Positions 30,260 to 40,071 of a stretch of 64,000 nt of DNA are shown here, in pieces. How positions within the stretch are numbered: the first letter of the stretch is position 1; each line of letters starts with the position of its first letter. The position numbers and the translations under genes are program-made. A model generated the notes under the pieces. It was given only the letters and a program-made list of their open reading frames with translations, had not been told where the DNA came from and searched no databases. The stretch lies in the NCBI RefSeq assembly GCF_028765545.1, contig NZ_JARACP010000007.1:178043-242042 (forward strand), in the 5' to 3' direction. The stretch comes from Aliivibrio sp. S4MY1 (lineage in GTDB: Bacteria; Pseudomonadota; Gammaproteobacteria; Enterobacterales; Vibrionaceae).

Positions 30260-31678
30260 ATGAAAGTGTTGCATAAATTACTATTATTACTTTGGTTCAT
30301 TCCCTACTTAGCTTTTTCTATTGAGCTTTCTCCATTAGCTCAAGTTCCCTATACAGGAGACTTAAAAGTACTAGAAAAGAAAGGGACTATACGAGTTCTT
30401 GTCTCTGCCGATCTCGGTTTTTATTATATAGAGAAAGGTCAGCCTAAGGGGATCATTGCCGAATTTCTTCATCACTTTGAGCTGCATTTACATAAAAATA
30501 AAATTCATGTCAATGTTCAAGTCATTCCCGTGCCACGAGATGACCTACTCAATGCACTCGAAGCAGGATTTGGTGATATTGCAGTAGCAAATTTAACAAT
30601 TACTCCTCAGCGTCTTAAATATGTAGATTTTAGTAACCCTATTATAAGTAATAGTCAAGAATGGCTTGTAACATCAAAATCCATACCTAAAATTACGTCA
30701 TTTGAAAATCTATCAGGTAAAGAAGTATGGGTAAGAGCCAGTTCTAGTTACTTTGAAAGCTTACAACAAATTAATAAACAACTATCCTCTAATGGCATTC
30801 CACCTATCCATGTTCAATTCATTGAAGAAAACCTTCAAGATTACGAATTAATGGAAATGATTAATCAAGGAATCCTGCCAATAACCGTCATCGATAGCCA
30901 TAAATCTCAGCTGTGGACAAAGATAATGGATAATATAGTGATTCATGAATCTCTCCCTATCCGTACTAACGCTAATATAGGATGGGCAATAAGAAAATAC
31001 AGCCCTCAATTAAAATCTGCAGTTAACCAATACGTAAAAAAAATCAAACAAGGCTCTTTTCTGGGTAACGTTATTTATAATAAATACCTTGATAATACCA
31101 AGTGGCTAAAAAATGCATTAAACCCAAACACTGTGAAACAATTTAATAATCTTGCTCTCTTGTTTGAGCAATATTCTGATCAATACCAATTCGATTGGCT
31201 AATGATTTCAGCCCAAGCTTATCAAGAATCAAGATTTAATAATCGACTGGTTTCTCATATGGGGGCCGTAGGCATTATGCAAGTCCTACCAAAAACAGCA
31301 AGAGAACCTTACATTAATATTAAAAACTTCAGGGAGTTAGAGCACAATATTCACGCTGGTGTTAAATATATGGATTTTGTCCATAAACGCTACTTCTTAA
31401 AGCCTGAAATAACCAAAAAGAATCAAATGTATTTCTCATTAGCAGCCTATAATGCGGGCCCTGCAAATGTAAGAAAAATGCGTAGAATGGCAGTAAAGCA
31501 TGGATATGACCCAAATGTTTGGTTTAATAATGTGGAGATAATGGCCCGTAAATACGTCAGCAAAGAACCTGTACATTATGTTGCAAACATCAGCCGTTAC
31601 TATGTTATCTATAAGCAGATTGCACTACTGCAATCACTTAGAGAACACCAAAATGCCTCTAACTACAAACTGTTTTAG
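30260..31678 (+). CDS. MltF-like membrane-bound lytic transglycosylase (SBP3 + SLT)
   Basis: A 472-residue envelope protein. A signal peptide (about residues 1-20) precedes a family 3 solute-binding domain (KKGTIRVLVSADLGFYYIEKG onward, to about 270). A C-terminal SLT lysozyme-like domain has AYQESRFN (catalytic Glu), GAVGIMQVLPKTA and AAYNAGPANV. This is the MltF layout: a peptidoglycan-cleaving enzyme with a ligand-sensing module. It differs from E. coli MltF in being single-gene next to small envelope genes, so I leave the symbol blank. Confidence 0.88.
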   Translation: MKVLHKLLLLLWFIPYLAFSIELSPLAQVPYTGDLKVLEKKGTIRVLVSADLGFYYIEKGQPKGIIAEFLHHFELHLHKNKIHVNVQVIPVPRDDLLNALEAGFGDIAVANLTITPQRLKYVDFSNPIISNSQEWLVTSKSIPKITSFENLSGKEVWVRASSSYFESLQQINKQLSSNGIPPIHVQFIEENLQDYELMEMINQGILPITVIDSHKSQLWTKIMDNIVIHESLPIRTNANIGWAIRKYSPQLKSAVNQYVKKIKQGSFLGNVIYNKYLDNTKWLKNALNPNTVKQFNNLALLFEQYSDQYQFDWLMISAQAYQESRFNNRLVSHMGAVGIMQVLPKTAREPYINIKNFRELEHNIHAGVKYMDFVHKRYFLKPEITKKNQMYFSLAAYNAGPANVRKMRRMAVKHGYDPNVWFNNVEIMARKYVSKEPVHYVANISRYYVIYKQIALLQSLREHQNASNYKLF

Positions 31679-31684
31679 TCATAC

Positions 31685-31716
31685 AAAAATGCCCAAATCT
31701 AATTTGGGCATTTTTA
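31685..31716. terminator. Bidirectional terminator
   Basis: AAAAATGCCCAAAT and ATTTGGGCATTTTT form a perfect stem between convergent genes. Confidence 0.9.
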
Positions 31717-31763
31717 TTTATGTTACTTAAACTAAATCACCTGAACTCGTAATTAAGTAGGTC

Positions 31764-32417
31764 TTATTCAGCTAATTTCACTTTTGGTTGCACAAACTTT
31801 TTGCTTACATCAACAACTGCAACATCACGGAAGAAAGTTCGCCCTAACAGTACAGGGAAAGTCATGTGTGTACGATCATTCAATGTAAACTCTGTCTTGG
31901 TCTTTAGATCACCTATTTGAACCCAAGCATCGATAACAGGACGATCTGTTCGCTCTTCTGTACTTGACTGGCGTATCGTTACAATACGCACAACTGGTGA
32001 TTCAAACTCTTTTGTTTCTTTATCGTTATGCGCTAATTTAAACTTCACCCAATCTTTTCCATCACGCTCAAACATCTCAATATCAATCGCTGAGATTGAT
32101 GATGTGGTTGCTCCGGTGTCAATACGAGCTTTCGCATTATGGTTAATCGCCTTAATGTACATCCATTCTTCTTCACCTAGAATTAATTTACCATCTGCTG
32201 TTTTTAAATTAGTCGCAACTGGTTTCTTAACTGGTGGTTTTGGATCAACTTGTGGTTTTTGCTCTGGTTTTATTTCTGGTTTTTTTTCAGGAGTAATCGG
32301 TTGCTCAACCGCTGGCTTATCTGTCGCCTCACCAGGTGTCGTAGTTGCTGTTGTAGACATACAACCAGCAAGTAAAATAGGTAAAAGTAACGTTGACCAT
32401 TTTTTTGTTATTTTCAT
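31764..32417 (-). CDS. Retropepsin-like lipoprotein (RimK-associated Zn_protease family)
   Basis: A 217-residue lipoprotein (lipobox LAGC, C19) with a Pro/Lys-rich linker (about 30-70) and a C-terminal clan AA aspartic-protease-like domain with ARIDTGATTSS and VLLGRTFF. The family is annotated as putative ATP-dependent zinc protease (PF05618), although the visible active-site motif is DTGA. Catalytic activity is unproven. It is a paralogue of the protein at 40236-40733. Confidence 0.82.
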   Translation of the reverse strand: MKITKKWSTLLLPILLAGCMSTTATTTPGEATDKPAVEQPITPEKKPEIKPEQKPQVDPKPPVKKPVATNLKTADGKLILGEEEWMYIKAINHNAKARIDTGATTSSISAIDIEMFERDGKDWVKFKLAHNDKETKEFESPVVRIVTIRQSSTEERTDRPVIDAWVQIGDLKTKTEFTLNDRTHMTFPVLLGRTFFRDVAVVDVSKKFVQPKVKLAE

Positions 32418-32484
32418 GCGCTTTCCTTTACTGTCTCATTTGTAATCATTTATTGTAGTATAGTGAATATCTCAAAAATATCTG

Positions 32485-33672
32485 TTACTTATTTGCAACA
32501 GAAGCAACAGATTTAGCAATATAATCAATATGCTGCTTTTGCATTCCTGCAATATTAATGCGTCCATCACCTACGGCATAAATACCATGCTCAGATTTTA
32601 AACTTGCCATCTGATTAGGATTAAAACCGATAACAGAGAACATACCTTTATGCTGCTCAATAAAATCAAAATCTGTTGATTGAGTCTCAACTCGTAGCGC
32701 TGCACACAGATCGGTACGTAAACTTAATAGTCGTTTTTGCATCTCATCTAATTCTGTACGCCATGACAACGTTAATGCTTCATCATTTAAGATCCGACCA
32801 ACAATCGCTGCACCATGATCGGGTGGCATGGTATAGGTCGCACGTGCCATTTGTAGAAGTTTTGCTTTGGCATTCATAGCGATTTCGATATTGGTAGCAA
32901 TAACCATCGCTGCGCCAGTACGCTCACGATATAAACCAAAGTTTTTCGAGCATGAAGTAGCAATAAACATTTGAGGAACGCGGTCAGCCATAAAACGCAG
33001 ACCTGCAGCATCAGCTTCTAATCCATCACCAAACCCTTGATATGCAATATCTACAAACGGGATAAAACCATTCTTTAGCGCTAATTCTGTAATTGCAATC
33101 CAGTCAGAAAGACGAATATCGGCACCCGTAGGGTTATGACAGCAACCGTGAAGCAAAATAATATCTTTAGGGCCCGCTTTTGCAAGATCGGCCATCATCG
33201 CAGTACTATCGACTTGTTTCGTCGCAGGATTAAAGTAATTGTAATGTTTAACCTTTAAACCAGCAGCTTCCATTACTGGCTGATGATTAATATAGCTAGG
33301 GTTACTTATCCAAACCGTTGCATCAGGCTCAGTTGATTTGATTAAGTCTGCAAGCATGCGTAAAGCACCACTCGCACCAGGAGTTTGAATCGCAGAAACA
33401 CGCTCATACGCAGAGGTATCACGTAGCAATAAATCAACCATACTCTGATTAAAGACTTCACAACCCGCAAGACCTACGTAGGCCTTTGTGGTTTGCTCTG
33501 CCACAATAGATTTAGCCGAATCACTCACGGCTTTCATGATTGGGGTTTGGCCTTTGTCATTACGATAAACACCAATGCCGAGATCGACTTTGTTATCACG
33601 ATCGTCAGCACGGTATTCAATAGAAAGGGAAAGAATAGGATCTTTAGCAGGAGTCGCTATATTTTGCAGCAT
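32485..33672 (-). CDS. Aromatic/aspartate aminotransferase (class I, TyrB/AspC type)
   Basis: A 395-residue PLP enzyme that transfers amino groups between aspartate or aromatic amino acids and 2-oxoglutarate. Motifs include LLHGCCHNPTG, FVDIAYQGFG and SCSKNFGLYRERTGA, where Lys binds PLP and Arg follows. The length and motifs fit the AspC/TyrB subgroup. Substrate preference cannot be decided by eye. It is a single gene. Confidence 0.9.
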   Translation of the reverse strand: MLQNIATPAKDPILSLSIEYRADDRDNKVDLGIGVYRNDKGQTPIMKAVSDSAKSIVAEQTTKAYVGLAGCEVFNQSMVDLLLRDTSAYERVSAIQTPGASGALRMLADLIKSTEPDATVWISNPSYINHQPVMEAAGLKVKHYNYFNPATKQVDSTAMMADLAKAGPKDIILLHGCCHNPTGADIRLSDWIAITELALKNGFIPFVDIAYQGFGDGLEADAAGLRFMADRVPQMFIATSCSKNFGLYRERTGAAMVIATNIEIAMNAKAKLLQMARATYTMPPDHGAAIVGRILNDEALTLSWRTELDEMQKRLLSLRTDLCAALRVETQSTDFDFIEQHKGMFSVIGFNPNQMASLKSEHGIYAVGDGRINIAGMQKQHIDYIAKSVASVANK

Positions 33673-33762
33673 ATTTTCATATCCTTATGATCTGTAATGT
33701 ATTTAAGTTACCATTCAGATAGGAAAATATCACGTTTTATTGTTTAGTTTTTTACAATTTTC

Positions 33763-34233
33763 TTACAATACATTAATTGTGTGAATAATTTGATTGCTCG
33801 AACCACGCCACTCCAATGACGGATCGGCTTTGTCTTGTTCAAAGCGACCATCAATGAGTGTATCAATCAGAGCCACTATCTCTTTTTGTGTCTCATTAAG
33901 CTCGTTTAATTCGTAACCAGTCCACATCCAAATGTCTTTATTTTCGCATTCAGATTTAACTCGTTTGACCAACTTAAGTATCGCTTCACAATTCATTGGG
34001 TGCAGCGGATCACCGCCTGATAATGATAATCCTCGGCGATAAATACGCGTATCATTCAAATCAGCAATAATCTTATCTTCTAGCTGCCGACAAAAAAGAT
34101 GCCCCGAATTTGGGTTCAATGTGGATTTGTTGTAGCACCCTTTACAGTTGTGCTCACAACCAGAAACAAACAGGGTACAACGCGTACCCGGCCCGTTAAT
34201 CACATCAATCGAATGATAGACGTGATAGTTCAT
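33763..34233 (-). CDS. nrdG: Anaerobic ribonucleotide reductase activating protein
   Basis: A 156-residue radical SAM enzyme that makes the glycyl radical on NrdD. The cluster motif is CEHNCKGC (CX3CX2C) at about residues 26-33, and LSGGDPL follows. It abuts nrdD (the last base of nrdD is the first of nrdG). Confidence 0.96.
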   Translation of the reverse strand: MNYHVYHSIDVINGPGTRCTLFVSGCEHNCKGCYNKSTLNPNSGHLFCRQLEDKIIADLNDTRIYRRGLSLSGGDPLHPMNCEAILKLVKRVKSECENKDIWMWTGYELNELNETQKEIVALIDTLIDGRFEQDKADPSLEWRGSSNQIIHTINVL

Positions 34234-36353
34234 TATAAATGTTTCACTCGACGTTGAACTTCTTCTTGCTTACCGAAGTTGAATGGACGTGCATCAGGAC
34301 TCCCTAAGTAACCACAAACACGACGAGTCACCGATACTTTTGTTGAATCATGGTTGCCACATTTAGGGCAAGTGAAACCTTTACTTGTACATTCAAACTC
34401 ACCGGTGTAACCACATTCATAGCACTCATCGATCGGTGTGTTGGTTCCGTAATAAGGAACACGCGTATAACTGTAATCCCATACGTTTTCTAACGCTTCA
34501 ATGTTACGTTGCATGTTAGGGAATTCGCCATAACAAATGAAACCACCACTTGAGATCTCTGGGTATGGCATTTCAAAATCAATTTTGTCATATGGATTTA
34601 CTGTTTTTTGTACATCTAAATGAAAACTGTTTGTGTAGTACCCTTTATCTGTCACTTTATCAATCACACCAAATTGTGTGTTATCAAGCTTACAGAAACG
34701 AGAACATAGGTTTTCACTAGGAGTACCGTACAAACTAAAGCCAAAGCCCGTTTCTTTTGTCCATACTTGAACTGCGTCTTTTAAATACTGAATGATCTCT
34801 AATGCTTTAACTTGAAGTTCTGCATTGTCATATAGGTGATCATCACTGCCAAATAGCGCTTCGATTGTTTCATGCACACCAATGTAACCAAGCGATACCG
34901 AAGCTCGACCGTTTTTAAAGATATTAATGATGTCATCATCTGGTTTTAGACGAACACCACACGCCCCTTCCATATAAAGAATAGGTGCTACACGTGCCTT
35001 CACGCCCTCTAAACGAGAAATTCGTGATTCTAAAGCGCGACGACATAAGACTAAACGCTCATCAAGCAGCTTGTAGAATGCATCTACATCCCCTTTTGCT
35101 TCAATAGCAACACGAGGAAGGTTTAAGCTCACCACGCCTAGGTTATTACGACCATCGTGGATTTGCTCGCCGTTTTCTTCATATAAGTCTAAGAAACTAC
35201 GACAGCCCATTGGTGTTTTAAATGAACCCGTCACTTCAACTACTTTGTCATAGTTAAGAATATCTGGGTACATACGCTTAGAAGCACACTCAAGAGCAAG
35301 TTGCTTAATATCATAATGCGGATCAGATTTCTTATGGTTCAATCCATCACGAATTGCGAACACTAATTTAGGGAATACCGCTGTTTTACGATTTTTACCT
35401 AAACCAGCAATGCGGTTTTCTAAAATAGAGCGTTGGATCAATTTTGATTCCCAACTTGTACCTAAGCCAAAACCAAAGGTAACAAATGGAGTCTGGCCAT
35501 TTGCGGTATGTAATGTATTGACCTCATATTCAAGCGATTGAAATGCGTCATAACACTCTTTTTCTGTTTGTGCTTGAGCAAATGCTTCAGCATCAGGAAT
35601 ACCCCACTTCTCAGCTAGTTTTAATGCTTTTTGATAGCTGATAGTGACATACGGTGCAAGGATTTCATCAATACGGTTAATCGTTGTACCGCCGTAAATA
35701 TGACTTGCTACTTGCGCGATAATTTGTGCGGTTACCGCTGTCGCAGTTGCAATCGATTTTGGCGTATCAATTTCCGCATTACCCATTTTAAAGCCGCCCG
35801 TTAACATGCCTTTTAGATCAATTAGCATACAGTTAAACATTGGGAAAAATGGTGCGTAATCTAAATCGTGGTAATGGATCTCTCCACGCTCGTGTGCTTG
35901 TACAATATCACGAGGTAAAATATGACGCGTTGCGTAGTGCTTAGCAACAATACCCGCTAATAAATCACGCTGAGTTGGGATAACTTTACCATCTTTATTT
36001 GCATTTTCATTTAGTAATTCAGCATTGCTTTGTTCTATCAGGCCACTGATCTCTTTATTAAGAACACTGATTTTTTCACGTGCAACATCACGATCATGAC
36101 GATACTCAATGTAAGCGCGCGCTAATACTTTATATGGGCCTTGCATTAATTCGTTTTCAACTAGGTCTTGGATCTGACGAATACCAACTTCTTTTTGTCC
36201 CTGTAATGCGATTTCTACCGCATGAGCCACTAACTGCGCATAACTCTCAATCTCAGGAGTTACCTGCTCTGACGCGCCTTTTACAGCATCAATAATACGA
36301 GAATTGTTATAGGTTGCTCGGCTTCCATCTCGCTTTATTACAGTTATATTCAC
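34233..36353 (-). CDS. nrdD: Anaerobic (class III) ribonucleoside-triphosphate reductase
   Basis: A 706-residue glycyl-radical enzyme that makes dNTPs without oxygen. An N-terminal ATP-cone (VIKRDGSRATYNNSRI) is followed by the barrel domain, a zinc site (CYECGYTGEFEC, CPKCG) and the glycyl radical loop RRVCGYLG, with the radical Gly at about 681. Upstream are an FNR box and two NrdR-like boxes, which suggests anaerobic induction and dNTP-level repression. Confidence 0.97.
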   Translation of the reverse strand: MNITVIKRDGSRATYNNSRIIDAVKGASEQVTPEIESYAQLVAHAVEIALQGQKEVGIRQIQDLVENELMQGPYKVLARAYIEYRHDRDVAREKISVLNKEISGLIEQSNAELLNENANKDGKVIPTQRDLLAGIVAKHYATRHILPRDIVQAHERGEIHYHDLDYAPFFPMFNCMLIDLKGMLTGGFKMGNAEIDTPKSIATATAVTAQIIAQVASHIYGGTTINRIDEILAPYVTISYQKALKLAEKWGIPDAEAFAQAQTEKECYDAFQSLEYEVNTLHTANGQTPFVTFGFGLGTSWESKLIQRSILENRIAGLGKNRKTAVFPKLVFAIRDGLNHKKSDPHYDIKQLALECASKRMYPDILNYDKVVEVTGSFKTPMGCRSFLDLYEENGEQIHDGRNNLGVVSLNLPRVAIEAKGDVDAFYKLLDERLVLCRRALESRISRLEGVKARVAPILYMEGACGVRLKPDDDIINIFKNGRASVSLGYIGVHETIEALFGSDDHLYDNAELQVKALEIIQYLKDAVQVWTKETGFGFSLYGTPSENLCSRFCKLDNTQFGVIDKVTDKGYYTNSFHLDVQKTVNPYDKIDFEMPYPEISSGGFICYGEFPNMQRNIEALENVWDYSYTRVPYYGTNTPIDECYECGYTGEFECTSKGFTCPKCGNHDSTKVSVTRRVCGYLGSPDARPFNFGKQEEVQRRVKHL

Positions 36354-36364
36354 AGTGGCTCCAA

Positions 36365-36380
36365 ATACTAAATAATGGGT
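36365..36380. promoter_or_regulatory. Candidate NrdR box 2 (nrdDG)
   Basis: ATACTAAATAATGGGT matches 12 of 16 positions of ACACWATATATWGTGT. It begins exactly 31 bp from box 1, a spacing typical of paired NrdR boxes. Confidence 0.5.
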
Positions 36381-36395
36381 GTATTAGATCAGCTA

Positions 36396-36411
36396 ACACA
36401 AGATGTGGTGT
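36396..36411. promoter_or_regulatory. Candidate NrdR box 1 (nrdDG)
   Basis: ACACAAGATGTGGTGT matches 13 of 16 positions of the NrdR consensus. It overlaps the inferred -10 (TTAATA on the minus strand, 36416-36411) and the transcription start near 36404, a position suited to repression. Confidence 0.6.
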
Positions 36412-36439
36412 ATTAAGCTCGATCTGAGAATAAAATACC

Positions 36440-36453
36440 TTGATCTAGATCAA
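36440..36453. promoter_or_regulatory. FNR box of nrdDG
   Basis: TTGATCTAGATCAA is an exact match to TTGAT-N4-ATCAA, centred about 42 bp upstream of the inferred start. FNR control of nrdDG is established in E. coli; this site is by pattern. Confidence 0.7.
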
Positions 36454-36593
36454 GCTAAATCTGAGGGTGATTCTAGTTTCACCACTGCTTTATGATTGTT
36501 CTCAAATTTGCTGCAATGTATGAAAATGAAACATTTTTTTATGTGCTATATGTGTAATTTTTAATTAAACTGCTTGCGATTTTTGGAGGACTT

Positions 36594-37478
36594 ATGAATC
36601 AACGAATTACTCATCTCTTTAGCTTTTTCATTCTTATTTTTAGCTCTTTTTCAAGCAATGCGATCACAATTTCTACATGGAATATGGAGTGGTTAACACT
36701 AAACTCCAATGAAAAATTTCAATCTTCAGAAAGACACCTGCAAGATTTTGAACAACTAAACAACTATTTTTCTCAATCCAATAGTCAAGTTTTAGCCTTT
36801 CAAGAAGTCGATTCAATAGAAGCGATTCAAAAAGTTGTTGGTAATGACTATCAAATTTTTATCTCAGATCGTTCAACAAACCCTAAAAAGCAATTTGATG
36901 ATATTAATCAATACACCGGTTTTGCGATCCATTCTTCAATTTCAGTCACTGACCCTAGAGATTTTTCTCTTCTTCCAAATAAAAAAAACAGTCGATTACG
37001 TTACGCTACTTATGTAATTGCCACCATTAATGAGCAATCAGTTCACCTACTCTCTGTACACTTAAAATCAGGCTGCCTAGGCCAAAAGAAAAACAACTAC
37101 TCATGTTCGACGTTAGAGCAACAAACAGAAGAACTCACCGATTGGATTAATGAACGAGAAGATAATAATGACAAATATTTAATTTTAGGGGATTTTAATC
37201 ATACACTCGCTCATCCAAGAAGTTGGCTATGGCGAAGTATTGATAAGCAGGCAAATAAAACACCTATTTTATTAACAAAAAACACAAAAGGTAACTGCAC
37301 TGCAAAGCAGTGGAAACGAGGCTGGCCTAAATACACCACATTTACTCGTTTGATTGATCATGGTATCTCAAATATAGCACCAAGCAACTTCACAGTAACT
37401 CAGCAAGTTTTTAAACAATCTGATGTGAAAAAATACCAATTAACCGATCATTGCCCGATTTTGTTTACCTATCAATAA
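36594..37478 (+). CDS. Secreted endonuclease/exonuclease/phosphatase-family protein
   Basis: A 294-residue protein with a signal peptide (about residues 1-23, ending SSNA) and an EEP fold like DNase I. Visible motifs are ISTWNMEWL, LAFQEVDS (metal-binding Glu), LSVHLKSGC, LILGDFNH and the terminal TDHCPI. Likely an exported nuclease or phosphodiesterase; the substrate is unknown. The ribosome site GGAGG is at 36584-36588. A strong terminator follows. Confidence 0.85.
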   Translation: MNQRITHLFSFFILIFSSFSSNAITISTWNMEWLTLNSNEKFQSSERHLQDFEQLNNYFSQSNSQVLAFQEVDSIEAIQKVVGNDYQIFISDRSTNPKKQFDDINQYTGFAIHSSISVTDPRDFSLLPNKKNSRLRYATYVIATINEQSVHLLSVHLKSGCLGQKKNNYSCSTLEQQTEELTDWINEREDNNDKYLILGDFNHTLAHPRSWLWRSIDKQANKTPILLTKNTKGNCTAKQWKRGWPKYTTFTRLIDHGISNIAPSNFTVTQQVFKQSDVKKYQLTDHCPILFTYQ

Positions 37479-37503
37479 AAAAGCAAAATATAAAGAATCC
37501 AAT

Positions 37504-37540
37504 AAAAAAAGGGACACTAATGATAAGTGTCCCTTTTTTA
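37504..37540. terminator. Bidirectional terminator
   Basis: AAAAAAGGGACACT pairs with AGTGTCCCTTTTTT between convergent genes. Confidence 0.9.
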
Positions 37541-37556
37541 TTGAAAAAGAAAGAAT

Positions 37557-38735
37557 TTAAAATTTCATATTACTGTCCATCTTTGTTTGACTAAAATTAA
37601 TACTCTCTTTCTTATCATCTTCTCTTTCTGTTGATTGCGTCATTTCTTCTGATTGTGAACCTGTATTTTTCACATCACTCTCTTTTGATGCTTTTTCTGA
37701 CGTTGATCCGCCAACAACAAACTCATTACCATCTGGAAAATAACTCTCACGCTGATACAGTTTATCCAGTGACTTGATAATAACGTGTTTTTTTACTTTA
37801 CCTTTTGCCATTTTTTCAAACAGTGGTTTTGCCATACTTTGTAGACCAATCACAGCATCAACACCCACTAAATGTCCGACATGATCTCGTCGAGTAGCAG
37901 CCGCTTCAATGCCATTTTTTGCCGCCAACCATAACCAGATATACGCAATCGAATTGCCTTTTTCGTTGGTATCAGCTCCCATCTCACCAGCAAAATATTG
38001 TGCTTTGGCATCTCCTGCTTCAGCAGCAACCTCTAACCAATACGTTGCTTTTTTAGGATCTACCTCCACACCTCTGCCTTCAGCGTACTGCTTACCAATG
38101 CGAATTTGCGCCTCAATATTATCCAACATTGCAGCTCGTAAATTCCATTCAGCGGCAAGTTTAGCATTTGGCTGAGGGTTTGATTCTGCCACATACCAAT
38201 CCGCAATAAATAATTGGGCAGGAATATGATCTAACTCTGCAGCTTCAGTAATATAAGAAATGCCTTTTTCTATGTCTGCCTCTACCCCATTACCCTGTAG
38301 ATACGCAATTCCTAGTGCCAGTTTCTCTTCTACTCCCCCTTCTTGAGCAGCAACAACTTTGGCCCAAAACTCTGATTTCTCGCGTAACTCAACATTATCA
38401 CGACGACCATCACATAAGCGTATAACCGATCGCATTGCTATATTATTATCTAATTTTGCAGCCATCTCATACCAGTGCAAAGCCTCTTCAAAATTGTTCA
38501 TCTCAGCTTCTTTTGCTAAAAACAATTGTGTTGATATATGCCCTGTTTGTGCTTTATATACGCGCTCTTGGCGCTCTGCTGCTCGAGCCTCAGCTAAAGC
38601 TCTACGATACGAACTTTCATCTCGTTCTTTTTGTTGTTGCTTTTTCTTTTGCTTACCATTCGCAAAAAAGAAATTAATACACACTAACACGAGCAAAATA
38701 ACGAGCCCAACGACAGCGATTTGAATCCAATCCAT
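37557..38735 (-). CDS. Membrane-anchored Sel1-repeat protein
   Basis: A 392-residue protein. An N-terminal membrane segment (residues 4-25) is followed by a basic Gln/Arg-rich helix and tandem Sel1-like/TPR repeats (for example LALGIAYLQGNGVEADIEKG and IRIGKQYAEGRGVEVDPKKA). A low-complexity acidic C-terminus of about 60 residues follows. Such proteins scaffold protein complexes; the partner is unknown. Confidence 0.85.
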   Translation of the reverse strand: MDWIQIAVVGLVILLVLVCINFFFANGKQKKKQQQKERDESSYRRALAEARAAERQERVYKAQTGHISTQLFLAKEAEMNNFEEALHWYEMAAKLDNNIAMRSVIRLCDGRRDNVELREKSEFWAKVVAAQEGGVEEKLALGIAYLQGNGVEADIEKGISYITEAAELDHIPAQLFIADWYVAESNPQPNAKLAAEWNLRAAMLDNIEAQIRIGKQYAEGRGVEVDPKKATYWLEVAAEAGDAKAQYFAGEMGADTNEKGNSIAYIWLWLAAKNGIEAAATRRDHVGHLVGVDAVIGLQSMAKPLFEKMAKGKVKKHVIIKSLDKLYQRESYFPDGNEFVVGGSTSEKASKESDVKNTGSQSEEMTQSTEREDDKKESINFSQTKMDSNMKF

Positions 38736-38915
38736 GCTACACCATTATTCTAAATTTTTGATATCACCTGTTATTATCGGCCTTAATGACCAAAACATGA
38801 AAAAAAAATCGTGATGTATATTCAAAAAATTCACCTAAGAAAGAGATCTGTTTATAAATTAATTTCATTTCACGTATTTTTTATTTGTATATTTTAAGAA
38901 TGAAGATTACTATCC

Positions 38916-39034
38916 AGATCTTGGGGAGTAGTCACAAGATTTAATACTTAATCTTGTTCAGATATCGTCATCCCGAAGCTTCGGCTTCCGGTATCTGTAA
39001 GTGGGCAAAGAATGCCAATCACTTTGACAAGACC
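38916..39034 (+). ncRNA. yybP-ykoY (manganese) riboswitch ahead of the Alx/TerC gene
   Basis: The conserved blocks are visible in order: CTTGGGGAGTAG (38920-38931), ATATCGTCATCCC (38962-38974), a GAAGCTTCGGCTTC hairpin and CACTTTGACAAGACC (39020-39034), with CTTG/CAAG closing P1. This class regulates alx/mntP in E. coli by Mn(II) and pH. A GGTGAAAGG/CCTTTCACC hairpin (39065-39108) just before the ribosome site TAAGGA is a plausible expression platform. The rest of the 38736-39126 gap holds nothing recognised. Confidence 0.85.
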
Positions 39035-39126
39035 AATAACCATAACGTTAATTTTATTGTTTATGGTGAAAGGTTTACTCACTCATTTTTAGCGGGATTC
39101 CTTTCACCTACCTGTAAGGAATTATT

Positions 39127-40071
39127 ATGTCACCGTTAACTTGGGAACTTTTTGGTTTAGTTGTTCTCGCTTTATTTGCCCTTGATCTATTTCAAACAAG
39201 AAAAGAAGCACCTAGCTTAAAAAAAGCGCTTGTGTGGTCACTTTTCTGGTTTGTTCTTGCTTTTATCTTCTGTGCAGCACTTTATATTTACTGGCCATTA
39301 ATGGCACCAAACAGCAGCTACTCACCAAAAGACGCAAGTATCGCCTTTATTACTGGTTACCTACTTGAGAAAATGCTTAGTGTAGATAACTTATTTGTCT
39401 TCGCATTAATCTTTAGCCAATTTGCCGTACCTGAATCAAGCCGACCTCGAATTTTATTATGGGGTATTATTGGTGCTCTTGCTCTACGCGCAGTAATGAT
39501 CTTTGTTGGTGCTGGGTTACTCGCTCAATATCACTGGATCTTATACATCTTTGCGGTGTTCTTGATCATTACTGGTGTTAAATTATGGTTTGCTAATACA
39601 GAGGAAAGCAGTGATTTCTCATCATCAAAATTGGTGAAGTTCGCTAAGAAATACATTCCATTTGATGACAAATACCACGGTCATAAACTACTTGCTAAAG
39701 TAAATGGTAAAACCATCGCAACCCCATTAATGTTGGTTGTTATTGTTATTATGTTTACTGACATTATGTTTGCTTTAGACTCAATCCCTGCAATCTTTGC
39801 TATCACTCAAGAACCTTTCTTAGTGTTTGCTGCAAATGTATTTGCACTGCTAGGCTTACGTTCTTTGTACTTTGTACTTCAAGGTATGTTAGACAAATTC
39901 TGTTATCTGCAACCAGCATTAGCATTCATCCTAAGTTTCATCGGTATTAAGATGTTCTTAATGGGCACTGCTTATGAAGTACCTACCGTCATTTCACTAT
40001 TAACCATTGTCGGTATTATTACCTTAGCGATCCTTGGTTCTATTATGAAAAATAGATCTCAAAACGCTTAA
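39127..40071 (+). CDS. alx: TerC/Alx-family inner-membrane protein
   Basis: A 314-residue protein with about eight or nine membrane spans and the TerC-family acidic motifs EKMLSVDNLFVFALIF and TDIMFALDSIPAIFAI, thought to bind metal. E. coli Alx is linked to manganese export and is controlled by the same riboswitch class found here. The start at 39127 follows TAAGGA at 39115-39120. It is a single gene. Confidence 0.9.
   Translation: MSPLTWELFGLVVLALFALDLFQTRKEAPSLKKALVWSLFWFVLAFIFCAALYIYWPLMAPNSSYSPKDASIAFITGYLLEKMLSVDNLFVFALIFSQFAVPESSRPRILLWGIIGALALRAVMIFVGAGLLAQYHWILYIFAVFLIITGVKLWFANTEESSDFSSSKLVKFAKKYIPFDDKYHGHKLLAKVNGKTIATPLMLVVIVIMFTDIMFALDSIPAIFAITQEPFLVFAANVFALLGLRSLYFVLQGMLDKFCYLQPALAFILSFIGIKMFLMGTAYEVPTVISLLTIVGIITLAILGSIMKNRSQNA

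Noticed and set aside
38954..39139. A 61-codon frame before alx
   Set aside because: It runs through the yybP-ykoY riboswitch and into the alx start; the conserved RNA blocks explain the sequence.
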